From an uncultured Chitinophagaceae bacterium (GTDB lineage Bacteria; Bacteroidota; Bacteroidia; Chitinophagales; Chitinophagaceae), in NCBI GenBank assembly GCA_903830285.1, contig CAIKTE010000035.1, positions 1 to 44,815 of the forward strand: a stretch of 44,815 nucleotides of DNA, read 5' to 3'. Numbering within the stretch: the first letter of the stretch is position 1; the number at the start of each line of letters is the position of its first letter. Below are positions 16,252 through 24,569 of the stretch, piece by piece. The translations under genes were made by a program, and so were the position numbers. The notes below the pieces were generated by a model. It worked only from the letters and a program-made list of their open reading frames with translations, ran no database searches and was not told where the DNA came from.

Positions 16252-16286
16252 AAAGCCTCGTAATGCAATTGCGGGGCTTTATTTTT
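16252..16286 (+). terminator. intrinsic terminator after the 53-residue gene
   Basis: AAAGCCTCG and CGGGGCTTT form a 9-bp stem, followed by ATTTTTT. It overlaps the stop codon of the convergent NlpC/P60 gene and could act for both strands. Confidence 0.85.
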
Positions 16287-17040
16287 TGTAGCGCTTGATG
16301 AGTCTTAACCGATGTGTTCTATCTCCTGTATCGGAACTGATAATGCCCGCATTATCGATCTTATCGATCCTTACTTTGCCCGAAGCATGAATGATCTCTT
16401 CTTCATTTAATAAAATCCCTACATGGGTGATCCTTCCATCTTCGTTATCAAAGAATGCCAGATCACCGCAAACTGCTTCCTGTAAAAAACCAACAGCATC
16501 GCCTAACTCGGCCTGCTGATATGCATCTCTTGGTAATTTAATATTGAACATTTTAAATACCTGCTGCGAAAATCCGCTGCAGTCAATTCCGAATACAGAT
16601 TTTCCCCCCCACAGATAAGGTGCATTTAAAAACTGTTCTGCAATATGTTGCATATTCTCTTTATTGAATTCATTCAGTATTGCATCACAAGTGTATTTAG
16701 CAGGATATTGCACTGAGAAATTACCGAATGAAACGATATCGCTTGTTGAATAAAGCGGTGTTGCTAAACTGATATGACAATCTCTTCCATTCAATTTTGC
16801 AATGCCGATGGCTTTCTGCAGATATAAATTTGTTTGCATGATCTTGGAAACTTCTGTCAGCTGCACTTTCTGACACCAACCTTCATAATCATCATACAAA
16901 CACTTTATACGAATGAAATCTTTAGATGATTCCAATACTTCTGCAAGTTCTCCCAATAATAATTCGGTCATAATTTCACTACGGTGTGAAGCTTCTTTTC
17001 TCAATGGTGCAACAGCAACGATACAAGCAACATAATTCAT
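16279..17040 (-). CDS. NlpC/P60 peptidoglycan hydrolase with bacterial SH3 region
   Basis: The 253-residue protein has an N-terminal SH3-like region (VAVAPLRKEASHRSEIMTEL, residues 9-28, and YDDYEGWCQ) and a C-terminal NlpC/P60 domain with the catalytic cysteine in FGIDCSGFSQQ (about residue 155), the histidine in HVGILL and a third polar ligand in IIHASGKVR. The family cleaves gamma-D-glutamyl-diamino acid bonds of peptidoglycan peptides. No signal peptide is evident, so a cytoplasmic role in muropeptide recycling is possible. Single gene, convergent with the 53-residue gene. Confidence 0.93.
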   Translation of the reverse strand: MNYVACIVAVAPLRKEASHRSEIMTELLLGELAEVLESSKDFIRIKCLYDDYEGWCQKVQLTEVSKIMQTNLYLQKAIGIAKLNGRDCHISLATPLYSTSDIVSFGNFSVQYPAKYTCDAILNEFNKENMQHIAEQFLNAPYLWGGKSVFGIDCSGFSQQVFKMFNIKLPRDAYQQAELGDAVGFLQEAVCGDLAFFDNEDGRITHVGILLNEEEIIHASGKVRIDKIDNAGIISSDTGDRTHRLRLIKRYKK

Positions 17041-17132
17041 GATACTTTATTTAATTTTCGTTATGGAAATGCAGCATTTCTGCATCTTAAGAATATGAAG
17101 TTAATTGATAAAAAATATTTTACCTTGAATAA

Positions 17133-17696
17133 GTGAAGCCCGACAAATTTGACCATATCACTGATACAGAATTACTGGCTAAATTCTATGCCGACGGCAG
17201 CAATGAATGGCTGGGCATTTTACTGCAGCGCTATACATTATTGTTACTGGGTACCTGTATGAAATACTTAAAAAGTGAAGAAGCTGCAAAGGATAGTGTT
17301 CAACAGATCTTTCTGAAAGCCATCACGGAACTGCAGAAGTATAAAGTAGTTTATTTTAAAAGCTGGCTATATATGGTTGCCAGAAACCATTGCCTGATGC
17401 AATTGCGGGATAAGAATATTTTTGTTACACCTGATGATGAAAAACATTTGCAGGCTGAAGAGTTAAACACAGAAGAAATAAGAGATAAGGAAAAAACATT
17501 GAGTTTAATCGAATCATCCATAGTTGAATTGAATGAGGAACAGAGAACCTGTGTTATTTTATTTTATCTTCAGAAGAAAACATACAATGAGATCGCAGCG
17601 AGTACAGGCTATTCGGTAATGCAGGTAAAAAGCCATATTCAAAATGGTAAGCGAAATTTAAAAATAATGGTTGAAAAGAAAATGAATAATAACTGA
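17133..17696 (+). CDS. RNA polymerase sigma factor, ECF type
   Basis: The 187-residue protein starts at a GTG (17133). It has sigma region 2 (about 30-95, with SVQQIFLKAITELQKY and FKSWLYMVARNHCLMQLRD) and region 4 (about 130-183, with LNEEQRTCVILFYLQKKTYN and the helix-turn-helix EIAASTGYSVMQVKSHIQNG). It would direct RNA polymerase to a small regulon. The next gene overlaps it by one base and encodes the likely anti-sigma factor, so the pair is one regulatory unit. Confidence 0.95.
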   Translation: MKPDKFDHITDTELLAKFYADGSNEWLGILLQRYTLLLLGTCMKYLKSEEAAKDSVQQIFLKAITELQKYKVVYFKSWLYMVARNHCLMQLRDKNIFVTPDDEKHLQAEELNTEEIRDKEKTLSLIESSIVELNEEQRTCVILFYLQKKTYNEIAASTGYSVMQVKSHIQNGKRNLKIMVEKKMNNN

Positions 17697-18052
17697 TGTC
17701 AGACATTAATAACATATTGAACAATGATGATGAGTTGAGTGAAGAAATGTTGCTGAAATATGCATTGGGTAATCTAACAGCAGAAGAACGTCATGCGATT
17801 GAAATCAAGATGGTCAACTCAGCTTTTGTAAACGATGCCGTAGAAGGAATTGATGCTTTTAAAAATAAGAAGCAGGTTCAGCAATATATGGATGAACTGA
17901 ATCGGCAGCTGCAAAAGCAAACAAAGAAAAAGAAAAAATACAAAGCCAGAAGAAAATTGCCCAGCATGGACTGGATCATTACTGCAGTAGTGATCGTGCT
18001 CTTGTTATGTGTATTGGGGTATACTGTTTTGCATTTGTACAATTCGAAGTAA
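17696..18052 (+). CDS. probable anti-sigma factor, single-pass membrane protein
   Basis: The 118-residue protein begins with an acidic helical region (ELSEEMLLKYALGNLTAEER, residues 14-33) that resembles the N-terminal anti-sigma domains of Bacteroidota, but without the HxxxCxxC zinc motif. A lysine-rich helix (about 68-85) precedes one membrane segment (about 90-112), leaving only a few residues outside. It overlaps the sigma gene by one base, strong contextual support. With no periplasmic domain, signal sensing must use another protein or the membrane itself. The functional assignment rests mainly on context. Confidence 0.72.
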   Translation: MSDINNILNNDDELSEEMLLKYALGNLTAEERHAIEIKMVNSAFVNDAVEGIDAFKNKKQVQQYMDELNRQLQKQTKKKKKYKARRKLPSMDWIITAVVIVLLLCVLGYTVLHLYNSK

Positions 18053-18100
18053 GAAAAAGTTACTATTGAAAAAACTAAAAACTAATCTGATTACAGATTA

Positions 18101-18125
18101 CAAGTTTCAAGTTTTAAGTTTTAAG
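18101..18125 (+). repeat. 7-bp periodic repeat, site 1
   Basis: Degenerate heptads CAAGTTT, CAAGTTT, TAAGTTT, TAAG. It belongs to the dispersed heptad family also seen at 20078-20113, 20143-20187, 21600-21652 and 39571-39599. The rest of the 18053-18294 gap shows only A/T-rich sequence and an AATCAACCATTCAACT-type string near its end. Confidence 0.6.
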
Positions 18126-18294
18126 AAATATACTACTAAATTAATCACACATGTTATGATCGTGAATCGTAAGTTGTTAGTCGAAAGTTTGGCAATTAAT
18201 AGAGTCCCTGGTGAGTTATAGTTCATCATTAACAGTCTTTCTCTCCTTTTACTGATCAAATTATAACCCAATCAACCATTCAACTAATCAACTA

Positions 18295-18804
18295 CTATTG
18301 CCTACATAATCTCCTGATCAATTCTTCTTGCTGAGGAAATTGTTTGCATAATTCATCGGCTTTTGCCAATTCAAAATCATCAAAGTCAAATCCGGGAGCA
18401 ACGGTACAACCCACAAAGCTGAAATCTGTATCGGCTGCAGGTTCTGATGCGAACCAGCAACGGGCAGGGACGGCATATTGAAATGTTTCTCCATTCTCAA
18501 TATCATTTCCCAAATGGATGGTCTCGAATTTACCGTTGATATGAATGATATGAATCAGTAGGGATTGTCCCGCATAGAAATGCCATACCTCATCGCTTTC
18601 TATGCGATGGAAAGCAGAAAAATTGCCTTTCTCCAGTAAAAAATAAATGGCGGTGGAATAAGCCCTGTCACCTTTGAATTGTCTAGATAATATCTGATCA
18701 GGAATGATCTCCGGAGAACGATAGGTTTCTTTATAATAGCCGCCTTCAGGATGCGGCAGTAATTGAAATTGTTTGATCAATTGGAAAACGGTTAATGCGG
18801 ACAT
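18295..18804 (-). CDS. cupin-fold protein, DUF985 family
   Basis: From the ATG at 18804 the product is 169 residues and contains the DUF985 stretches LLPHPEGGYYKETYRS (about 15-30), AIYFLLEKGNFSAFHRIESD and EVWHFYAGQSLLIHII, followed by PARCWFASEP and SFVGCTVAPGFDFDDFELA. These are RmlC-like cupins; the His/Glu set probably binds a metal, and the substrate is unknown. A longer frame to 18876 includes residues overlapping the divergent promoter and is unlikely. It is divergently placed to a methyltransferase gene. Confidence 0.9.
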   Translation of the reverse strand: MSALTVFQLIKQFQLLPHPEGGYYKETYRSPEIIPDQILSRQFKGDRAYSTAIYFLLEKGNFSAFHRIESDEVWHFYAGQSLLIHIIHINGKFETIHLGNDIENGETFQYAVPARCWFASEPAADTDFSFVGCTVAPGFDFDDFELAKADELCKQFPQQEELIRRLCRQ

Positions 18805-18816
18805 GATATAGTAAAC

Positions 18817-18824
18817 TATTTTTG
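18817..18824 (+). promoter_or_regulatory. -7 box of the methyltransferase gene
   Basis: TATTTTTG matches TAnnTTTG, 33 bases before the ATG at 18858. The -33 element is weak. Confidence 0.45.
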
Positions 18825-18857
18825 CGGAAAGGTAAGTCCAAACAAACTCATTCAAAC

Positions 18858-19601
18858 ATGAAAGATAATTTTTCAAGTCAGGCTGAACAATATGCCGGCT
18901 TTAGACCCCATTATCCAAAAGCTTTGTATGATTTTATTTTCAGTCATGTACAAAACTTTGATACTGCATTAGATGTTGCAACAGGAAATGGTCAGGCAGC
19001 GAGCGTTTTAGCAGATGGGTTCACTAAAGTATATGCAACAGATATCAGCAAAAAACAATTAGACAATGCTGTTCAAAAATCGAATATTATATATTCCATT
19101 GAGGCTGCAGAACAATTTTCTTTTCCTGATGACAGCTTTGATCTGATCACAGTAGCACAGGCCATACACTGGTTTGACTTTGATAAATTTTATACAGAAG
19201 TCAAAAGAACTTTGAACGATGATGGATTAATTGTTGTGATAGGTTATGGATTGATCAGAGTTAATGATGAAGTGAATGCGATCATTGATCATTTTTATAA
19301 AGATGTGATCGGTTCTTACTGGGATAAAGAAAGGAAACATGTTGATGAAGAATATAGAACGATCCCATTTCCATTTAATGAAATTACATCCCCGAATCTA
19401 TTTATAGAATATGAATGGACATTGGACCATTTTATAAATTATCTAGGCACATGGAGTGCAGTACAGCATTTCATTAAAGAACATAACAGTAATCCGATTG
19501 GTTGTGAGATGTTGCAATCATTGCAGGAAAATTGGGATCCAACCGAAAAAAAGAAAGTGAGATTTCCATTATTTATTAAAGCGGGAAGAAAAGCTGAATA
19601 G
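18858..19601 (+). CDS. class I SAM-dependent methyltransferase
   Basis: From the ATG at 18858 the protein has 247 residues. Motif I is ALDVATGNGQAASVL (about 37-51); FPDDSFDLITVAQAIHWFDF (about 89-108) is motif IV and the post-motif, and LNDDGLIVVIGYG is the next strand. AEQYAGFRPHYPKALYDFIF near the start is common in the Methyltransf_11 group related to yeast TMT1-like enzymes. The acceptor is unknown. A TTG at 18822 would extend the frame into the promoter and is rejected. Confidence 0.9.
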   Translation: MKDNFSSQAEQYAGFRPHYPKALYDFIFSHVQNFDTALDVATGNGQAASVLADGFTKVYATDISKKQLDNAVQKSNIIYSIEAAEQFSFPDDSFDLITVAQAIHWFDFDKFYTEVKRTLNDDGLIVVIGYGLIRVNDEVNAIIDHFYKDVIGSYWDKERKHVDEEYRTIPFPFNEITSPNLFIEYEWTLDHFINYLGTWSAVQHFIKEHNSNPIGCEMLQSLQENWDPTEKKKVRFPLFIKAGRKAE

Positions 19602-19669
19602 TGTTGTTCAAGTTTAAGTATATGACAAAACGAAGTTTAGTTAAGTTCAGCTGCTCACCCAAATAAAAT

Positions 19670-19700
19670 AAAAAAGCTACTCGTTATGAGTAGCTTTTTT
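19670..19700. terminator. bidirectional intrinsic terminator between methyltransferase and tmRNA
   Basis: GCTACTC and GAGTAGC pair around GTTAT, flanked by six A on the left and seven T on the right, so it can stop both the plus-strand gene and the minus-strand tmRNA. Confidence 0.9.
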
Positions 19701-19702
19701 TG

Positions 19703-20072
19703 TGGACCTGAGCGGATTCGAACCGCTGTCCAAACACAATTACCATAAGTTTTCTACATGCTTATTTCATTATTAATTGTAGGCACTAAACAGGAAATGA
19801 ACAAACCGATCTAATGCTTAGCTGGATGGTCTTGAGTAACAGTCACAGCCTTCTGTTACAGCAACCTGTGTTTTGTTTAAGTCGGCGGCGGAACTTGGCA
19901 ACAGGTAAACCTGTTCGGCGGCCCGAATGACTATCTAATCACTGATTAGGCAGCCATGGCATACTGTGTATTGCCATTTGAGTTTTGAATATTCAGATTT
20001 AAGTGCTAATTATCCAACGCACTGCATGCTTATACTTACCGCAACCTATGCTGTCAAAACCAATACAGGCCC
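19703..20072 (-). ncRNA. ssrA: transfer-messenger RNA (tmRNA)
   Basis: The ends fold as the tRNA-like domain: GGGCCTG at the 5' end (20072-20066) pairs with CAGGTCC (19710-19704), and the T arm AGCGG-TTCGAAT-CCGCT precedes it. The 5' part has the usual GGTTTTGACAGC stretch. The tag frame (19975-19946) reads GNTQYAMAA then TAA, like the 9-residue tags starting with Gly and ending in two Ala in Bacteroidota. About 370 nt, standard length. CCA is not encoded after the discriminator A. It rescues stalled ribosomes with SmpB. Confidence 0.96.
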
Positions 20073-20077
20073 AATTG

Positions 20078-20113
20078 AGTGATAAGTTGTAAGTAATAAG
20101 TGATAAGTAAGAT
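20078..20113 (+). repeat. 7-bp periodic repeat, site 2 (5' flank of tmRNA)
   Basis: Heptads of TAAGTNN type (TAAGTTG, TAAGTAA, TAAGTGA, TAAGTAA) directly upstream of the mature tmRNA 5' end. They lie where a promoter would be expected, so tmRNA is probably transcribed from further upstream and trimmed. Confidence 0.6.
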
Positions 20114-20142
20114 CAAAGAACTATTTTGAAAGTGATTGGTAA

Positions 20143-20187
20143 CAAGTTTCAGGTTACTGGTAACCGACAACCTGAAACCTGTAACTT
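20143..20187. repeat. 7-bp periodic repeat forming an inverted pair, site 3
   Basis: CAAGTTTCAGGTTACTGG on the left and AACCTGAAACCTGTAACTTC on the right face each other; TTTCAGGTT and AACCTGAAA pair perfectly. It begins right after the rseP stop on that gene's downstream side, and could form a hairpin in the transcript, but lacks a U run. Confidence 0.65.
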
Positions 20188-20189
20188 CT

Positions 20190-21542
20190 TTATTTAAACA
20201 ATCTCAGGAAATCTAATCCCAATGCATAAGACATTAATCCAAGCAGCAAAATCATGCCAACCATTTGTGCATACTCCATAAACTTATCACTAGGCTTACG
20301 TCCACTAATCATTTCTACGATGGTAAACAATGCATGACCGCCATCTAAAGCAGGGATAGGTAAAATATTCATGAATGCCAATACTATGGAGAATATGGCA
20401 GTAAGCTGCCAGAATGCTTGCCAATCCCATACACCCGGAAATAAACCGCCGATACTGATCACGCTTCCTAAAGACTCACTTGCTTTTGCCTGTCCGGTAA
20501 ATAATTGCTTGATGCCTGTTAAATAATGTCCAAGGGTTGACCAGCACATTTTAAATCCGGCAGGTACCGCTTCAATGAAAGAATACTTTTTTGTTTCTAG
20601 AACGAATCCAAGTTTAGACAGATCAACTTCAGCGAATGCCCCTAGTTTTCCATCTTTATTTATCAATACCGGAACAGAAACAGTATCAGTGTTATTCCTG
20701 ATCAGTTTTACAGTCACTGTTTTATTCGCATCATTTTTTAAGGTGCTTCTTACTTCATTGTAATAAGGTGTAGAAACAGAATCAATCCCAATAATTCTGT
20801 CGCCTTTTTGCAATCCTGCTTTTTCAGCATTTCCTTCTTTACCAAAGCTATTTATTACAAAAGGAAATCTGATACCTACAAAATCCTCTCCTTTCGATTT
20901 GTTCAATTGTCTGATCAAACTATCCGGCAAGGCAATTTGCGATTCCTGACCATCTCTGCTGATGGTGATCGTTTTTGCTTCATTAACGATGATCTGCCCT
21001 GCTGTTTTAAATGCATTCCTCAATTCAACATCACCCACTTTTAAAATATAATCCCCATCCTTCAAGCCAATCTTTCTACCCAGACTATCAGCTACAATAC
21101 CATATTTCAAATTCTTTGCAGGTAAATATTCTTCGCCCCAAACCCACATGATACCAATGAATATTACGATCGCTAATATTACATTAACAACTACACCTCC
21201 GATCATAATGATCAATCGTTGCCATGCTTTCTTAGCTCTAAACTCATCCGGTTTTGGGGGCAATTTCAATTGATCCTTATCCATGCTTTCATCGATCATA
21301 CCGGCTATCTTCACATAACCGCCAAATGGTATCCAGCCAAGTCCATACTCGGTTTCACCTTTTGTTGTTTTCCATAAACTGAACCATGGGTTGAAAAACA
21401 AATAAAATTTTTCGACCCTGCATTTAAACCATCTCGCCGGAATAAAATGTCCTAATTCGTGCAATACCACCAATATCGAGAACGACATGATAAACTGCAA
21501 AGTCTTTATTCCTGCTACACTCCAATCAATTACTAATAACAT
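20190..21542 (-). CDS. rseP: site-2 protease RseP (M50 zinc metalloprotease)
   Basis: The 450-residue protein has the zinc motif HELGH (residues 28-32) in the first membrane segment, FGGYVKIAGM (about 73-82), two PDZ-like regions (about 120-290) and the third zinc-ligand segment NILPIPALDGGHALF (about 390-404). These are the hallmarks of RseP-type intramembrane proteases that cut anti-sigma factors and signal-peptide remnants. It follows dxr on the same strand, an order common in bacteria. Given the single-pass anti-sigma factor at 17696-18052, a functional link is possible but unproven. Confidence 0.95.
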   Translation of the reverse strand: MLLVIDWSVAGIKTLQFIMSFSILVVLHELGHFIPARWFKCRVEKFYLFFNPWFSLWKTTKGETEYGLGWIPFGGYVKIAGMIDESMDKDQLKLPPKPDEFRAKKAWQRLIIMIGGVVVNVILAIVIFIGIMWVWGEEYLPAKNLKYGIVADSLGRKIGLKDGDYILKVGDVELRNAFKTAGQIIVNEAKTITISRDGQESQIALPDSLIRQLNKSKGEDFVGIRFPFVINSFGKEGNAEKAGLQKGDRIIGIDSVSTPYYNEVRSTLKNDANKTVTVKLIRNNTDTVSVPVLINKDGKLGAFAEVDLSKLGFVLETKKYSFIEAVPAGFKMCWSTLGHYLTGIKQLFTGQAKASESLGSVISIGGLFPGVWDWQAFWQLTAIFSIVLAFMNILPIPALDGGHALFTIVEMISGRKPSDKFMEYAQMVGMILLLGLMSYALGLDFLRLFK

Positions 21543-21599
21543 TCAATTATATTTTTTTGTTAACTACTTTTTAAAAGTTGCAGATTTCTGGTTGCCAGT

Positions 21600-21652
21600 T
21601 TCAAGTGCTTCTCAACTTGTAACCTGTAACTTGAAACTTGTAACTTCTAACT
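21600..21652. repeat. 7-bp periodic repeat, site 4
   Basis: On the minus strand heptads run AAGTTAC, AAGTTTC, AAGTTAC, AGGTTAC, AAGTTG in the gap between dxr and rseP, with a partial inverted copy (CAGTTTCAAGT) at the left. It touches the end of dxr. Confidence 0.7.
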
Positions 21653-22812
21653 TACATTTCCACCAAAGAAGCTGCGAAATTACGTGCCTCGCCATCGCTT
21701 TCAAAATACTCTTCTAATGTTGGTTTTTCAATGAAAGAAATTTTTTGCAAGGTTTGTTCAACCATTTCGGTCATGTCTAAAAAGCCAATTCTGTTTTTAA
21801 GGAAAGCATATACAGCAATTTCATTTGCCGCATTTAAAATGCAAGGCATATTACCACCTTTATTCAAAGCATCCATTGCCAATGATAGATTTCTGAATGT
21901 TCTCAGATCAGGTTCTTCAAAACTAAGCGTACTTGGTTTCTTGAAATTGTACCTCGGAAAATCATTGACGATACGTTGCGGAAACGCCATTGCATATTGA
22001 ATAGGCAATTTCATATCAGGTAACCCCATCTGCGCTTTAATGCTGCCGTCTTCAAACTGGACCATGCTGTGAATAATACTTTGCGGATGTATGACCACCT
22101 GGATCTGATCGGGCCTTAAATTGAATAACCATTTGGCTTCGATCATTTCTAACCCTTTATTCATCAGAGTTGCAGAATCAATGCTCACTTTAGCTCCCAT
22201 TGTCCAGTTAGGATGCTGCAATGCATGATCACGTTTTACATTCACCAGGAAATTAGGTTTCTTTCCCAGAAAAGGGCCACCGCTTGCAGTAAGGATCACT
22301 TTTTCGATCTTATTCCTTCCTTCACCCACTAAACATTGAAAAATAGCTGAATGTTCACTATCAACAGGAATTACAGGAACTCTTTTTTCCAAAGCCTTTT
22401 GCATCACGATATCGCCTGCTACCACCAACGTTTCTTTATTGGCCAAAGCAATAGGCTTTCCATTTTCCAAAGCTCGCAGTGTTGGCTTTAAACCTGCATA
22501 GCCTACAATGGCTGCCAGCATCATATCATAACAATCCATAGCAGCCACTTCTTCCAATGACTGTTCTCCGGTGAAAACTTTTATATCTGTTTTTGATAAT
22601 GCGTCTTTAACGGTCTGATATTTTTTTTCGTCCCCTATCACTACACAATTCGGATTGAACAGCAAGGCCTGCTTGATCAATAAAACCTCATTAGTTTGGG
22701 CGGTAAGTACTTCTGCAGAGAATTTATCAGTATTGGCAGCAATCACTTCTAATGCCTGCGTACCGATAGAACCGGTAGATCCAAATATTGCAATGCGTTT
22801 AATAGTAGACAT
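21652..22812 (-). CDS. dxr: 1-deoxy-D-xylulose-5-phosphate reductoisomerase
   Basis: The 386-residue protein has the NADPH-binding GSTGSIGTQALEV (residues 11-23), ALANKETLVVAG (about 122-133), the metal and substrate region PVDSEHSAIFQCL (about 149-161) and ASGGPF, then HPNWTMGAKVSIDSATLMNK. DXR makes MEP from DXP in the non-mevalonate isoprenoid pathway, so this organism probably makes isoprenoids by that route. It is followed by rseP on the same strand. Confidence 0.98.
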   Translation of the reverse strand: MSTIKRIAIFGSTGSIGTQALEVIAANTDKFSAEVLTAQTNEVLLIKQALLFNPNCVVIGDEKKYQTVKDALSKTDIKVFTGEQSLEEVAAMDCYDMMLAAIVGYAGLKPTLRALENGKPIALANKETLVVAGDIVMQKALEKRVPVIPVDSEHSAIFQCLVGEGRNKIEKVILTASGGPFLGKKPNFLVNVKRDHALQHPNWTMGAKVSIDSATLMNKGLEMIEAKWLFNLRPDQIQVVIHPQSIIHSMVQFEDGSIKAQMGLPDMKLPIQYAMAFPQRIVNDFPRYNFKKPSTLSFEEPDLRTFRNLSLAMDALNKGGNMPCILNAANEIAVYAFLKNRIGFLDMTEMVEQTLQKISFIEKPTLEEYFESDGEARNFAASLVEM

Positions 22813-22903
22813 TAGTAATGAAACATTAAAATAAAGTAAACAAAGATGTACAAATTAAGGCAAACTATCGTGAAGATAAAAGCCAATTATTATTTTCATG
22901 TTC

Positions 22904-24397
22904 TTAGGATATGAAAGGCTGCAATTCCTCTGCGATTTTTCTGTCATTGCTCAAACGGGGTACTTTGTTTTGTCCGCCTAGTTTTCCTACGGATCTCATA
23001 TATTCAATAAACCCGTTTTTTCGTATTTGCCTGATCTGTAATTTTTCTAAGATATTGCCACGAATCAGATCATCATAATACACATTTTTCTCTCTCAAAT
23101 TATGATCAACTTTCTCAATAAAAACATTGATATCAGTGGGTTTATTTTCAAACTCAATAAACCATTCATGAAAACTTTTTCCTTCATTTTGAGAGATGTT
23201 TGGAGCAACGGTAAACTCAATGATCTTTATATTTTCTTCATTAGCGGCTTTCAATAAAGCATGTTCCACTTCTTCTCCGATCACGTGTTCTCCAAAAGCA
23301 GAAATGAAATGTTTGATCCTTCCGCTTACAATCACGCGATAGGGATCAATGCTGACAAATCTTACCGTATCACCGATATTATATCCCCACAAACCGGCAT
23401 TATTGCTGATGATCATGGCATAATTCTCTCCCAGTTTCACATCTTTCAAGTTCAACCTAGTTGGCTGCTCATTAAAAATTTCACTGGCCGGAACAAACTC
23501 AAAATAAATGCCACTGTTTGTATTTAATAATAATCCTTCTGCATCCTGAGAGTCCTGAAATGCAAAGAATCCTTCGCTGGCCGGGAACAATTCTATGCAG
23601 TCAATCTTCTTTCCAATACTTTCAAATAGTTTGGCTTTGTATGGTTCAAAGTTTACCCCCCCCTGTACCATGATAGAAAAGTTGGGAAATAAATCAGCTA
23701 TTTTTTTATCGCCTTTTTCAATCAAACGGTCAAAATACATTTGCATCCATGGGGGTATACCGCTGATGAGGGTCATATCCTGTTTCAAAGTTTCTTCTAC
23801 GATCTTATCCAATTTGGTTTCCCAATCTTCAATACAATTGGTTTCATATGAAGGCAGTTGATTGGTTCTCAGATATTTCGGGATATGATGATTGACGATA
23901 CCGCTTAAACGGCCAGTTGGTATATCTGCAATTCTTTCCAATTCGGGAGATCCGCTTAGAAAGATCATTTTACCCTTTGCAAAATCATAATTTCCCGATT
24001 CTGCCATATAACAGAGAAGGGCATTTCTTGCTGTATCTATATGATTACTGATCGAATCCTTGGTTATGGGTATATACTTTATACCAGAGGTAGTTCCACT
24101 GGTCTTTGCAAAATATATAGGTTTCCCTCGCCATAATATATTTTGCTTGCCCTCTTTTATCTTTTGGATGTATGGCTTGAATTGCTCATAATCCCTGATG
24201 GGTATTGCCGCTGCAAACTCAGCATGATCTGAAACTGCATCAAAGTGGTGTTCTTTCCCAAATTCAGTATCCTTACCATTTTTAATAAGAGACCTCAAAA
24301 TGGCTTCCTGATCTTCCAGAGCAGCATGTTTGCCCTTCTGGATCTTATTATATATGTAATTGGCAAAAGGACGTGCTAATAGTGATTTCAGGTTCAT
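22904..24397 (-). CDS. GH3-family (auxin-responsive-promoter-like) acyl-adenylate enzyme
   Basis: From the ATG at 24397 the protein has 497 residues. The frame extends to 24469, but that part runs towards the divergent rplU promoter. ATP/AMP motifs include YFAKTSGTTSGIKYIPI (about 94-110), LFPASEGFFAFQ (about 268-279) and GDTVRFVS (about 346-353). Plant GH3 enzymes join amino acids to acyl hormones via an adenylate; the role of bacterial homologues is largely unknown. The N-terminal SLLARPFANYIYNKIQKGK is typical of bacterial members. It is divergent from rplU and not obviously in an operon. Confidence 0.9.
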   Translation of the reverse strand: MNLKSLLARPFANYIYNKIQKGKHAALEDQEAILRSLIKNGKDTEFGKEHHFDAVSDHAEFAAAIPIRDYEQFKPYIQKIKEGKQNILWRGKPIYFAKTSGTTSGIKYIPITKDSISNHIDTARNALLCYMAESGNYDFAKGKMIFLSGSPELERIADIPTGRLSGIVNHHIPKYLRTNQLPSYETNCIEDWETKLDKIVEETLKQDMTLISGIPPWMQMYFDRLIEKGDKKIADLFPNFSIMVQGGVNFEPYKAKLFESIGKKIDCIELFPASEGFFAFQDSQDAEGLLLNTNSGIYFEFVPASEIFNEQPTRLNLKDVKLGENYAMIISNNAGLWGYNIGDTVRFVSIDPYRVIVSGRIKHFISAFGEHVIGEEVEHALLKAANEENIKIIEFTVAPNISQNEGKSFHEWFIEFENKPTDINVFIEKVDHNLREKNVYYDDLIRGNILEKLQIRQIRKNGFIEYMRSVGKLGGQNKVPRLSNDRKIAEELQPFIS

Positions 24398-24515
24398 AGA
24401 GAACTTATGAAGGGTTACAGAAGCGGCAAAAATAGGCTTGAGAGAGCAGTATTTAGCCTGTAGCAGCATTATTTTACAGAAAATTCGGTATTTGGGAACA
24501 ATTATTTGAGAATTG

Positions 24516-24548
24516 TTTGCAGATTTTCATTGCCAAACCTTACCTTTG
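24516..24548 (+). promoter_or_regulatory. promoter of rplU-rpmA
   Basis: TTTG (24516-24519) and TACCTTTG (24541-24548) separated by 21 bases, 21 bases before the rplU ATG. Confidence 0.65.
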
Positions 24549-24569
24549 CCGTCCTAATTTTGGATAGTT

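Noticed and set aside
18805-18876. N-terminal extension of the cupin to 18876
   Set aside because: It overlaps the divergent methyltransferase promoter and start, and the DUF985 fold begins after 18804.
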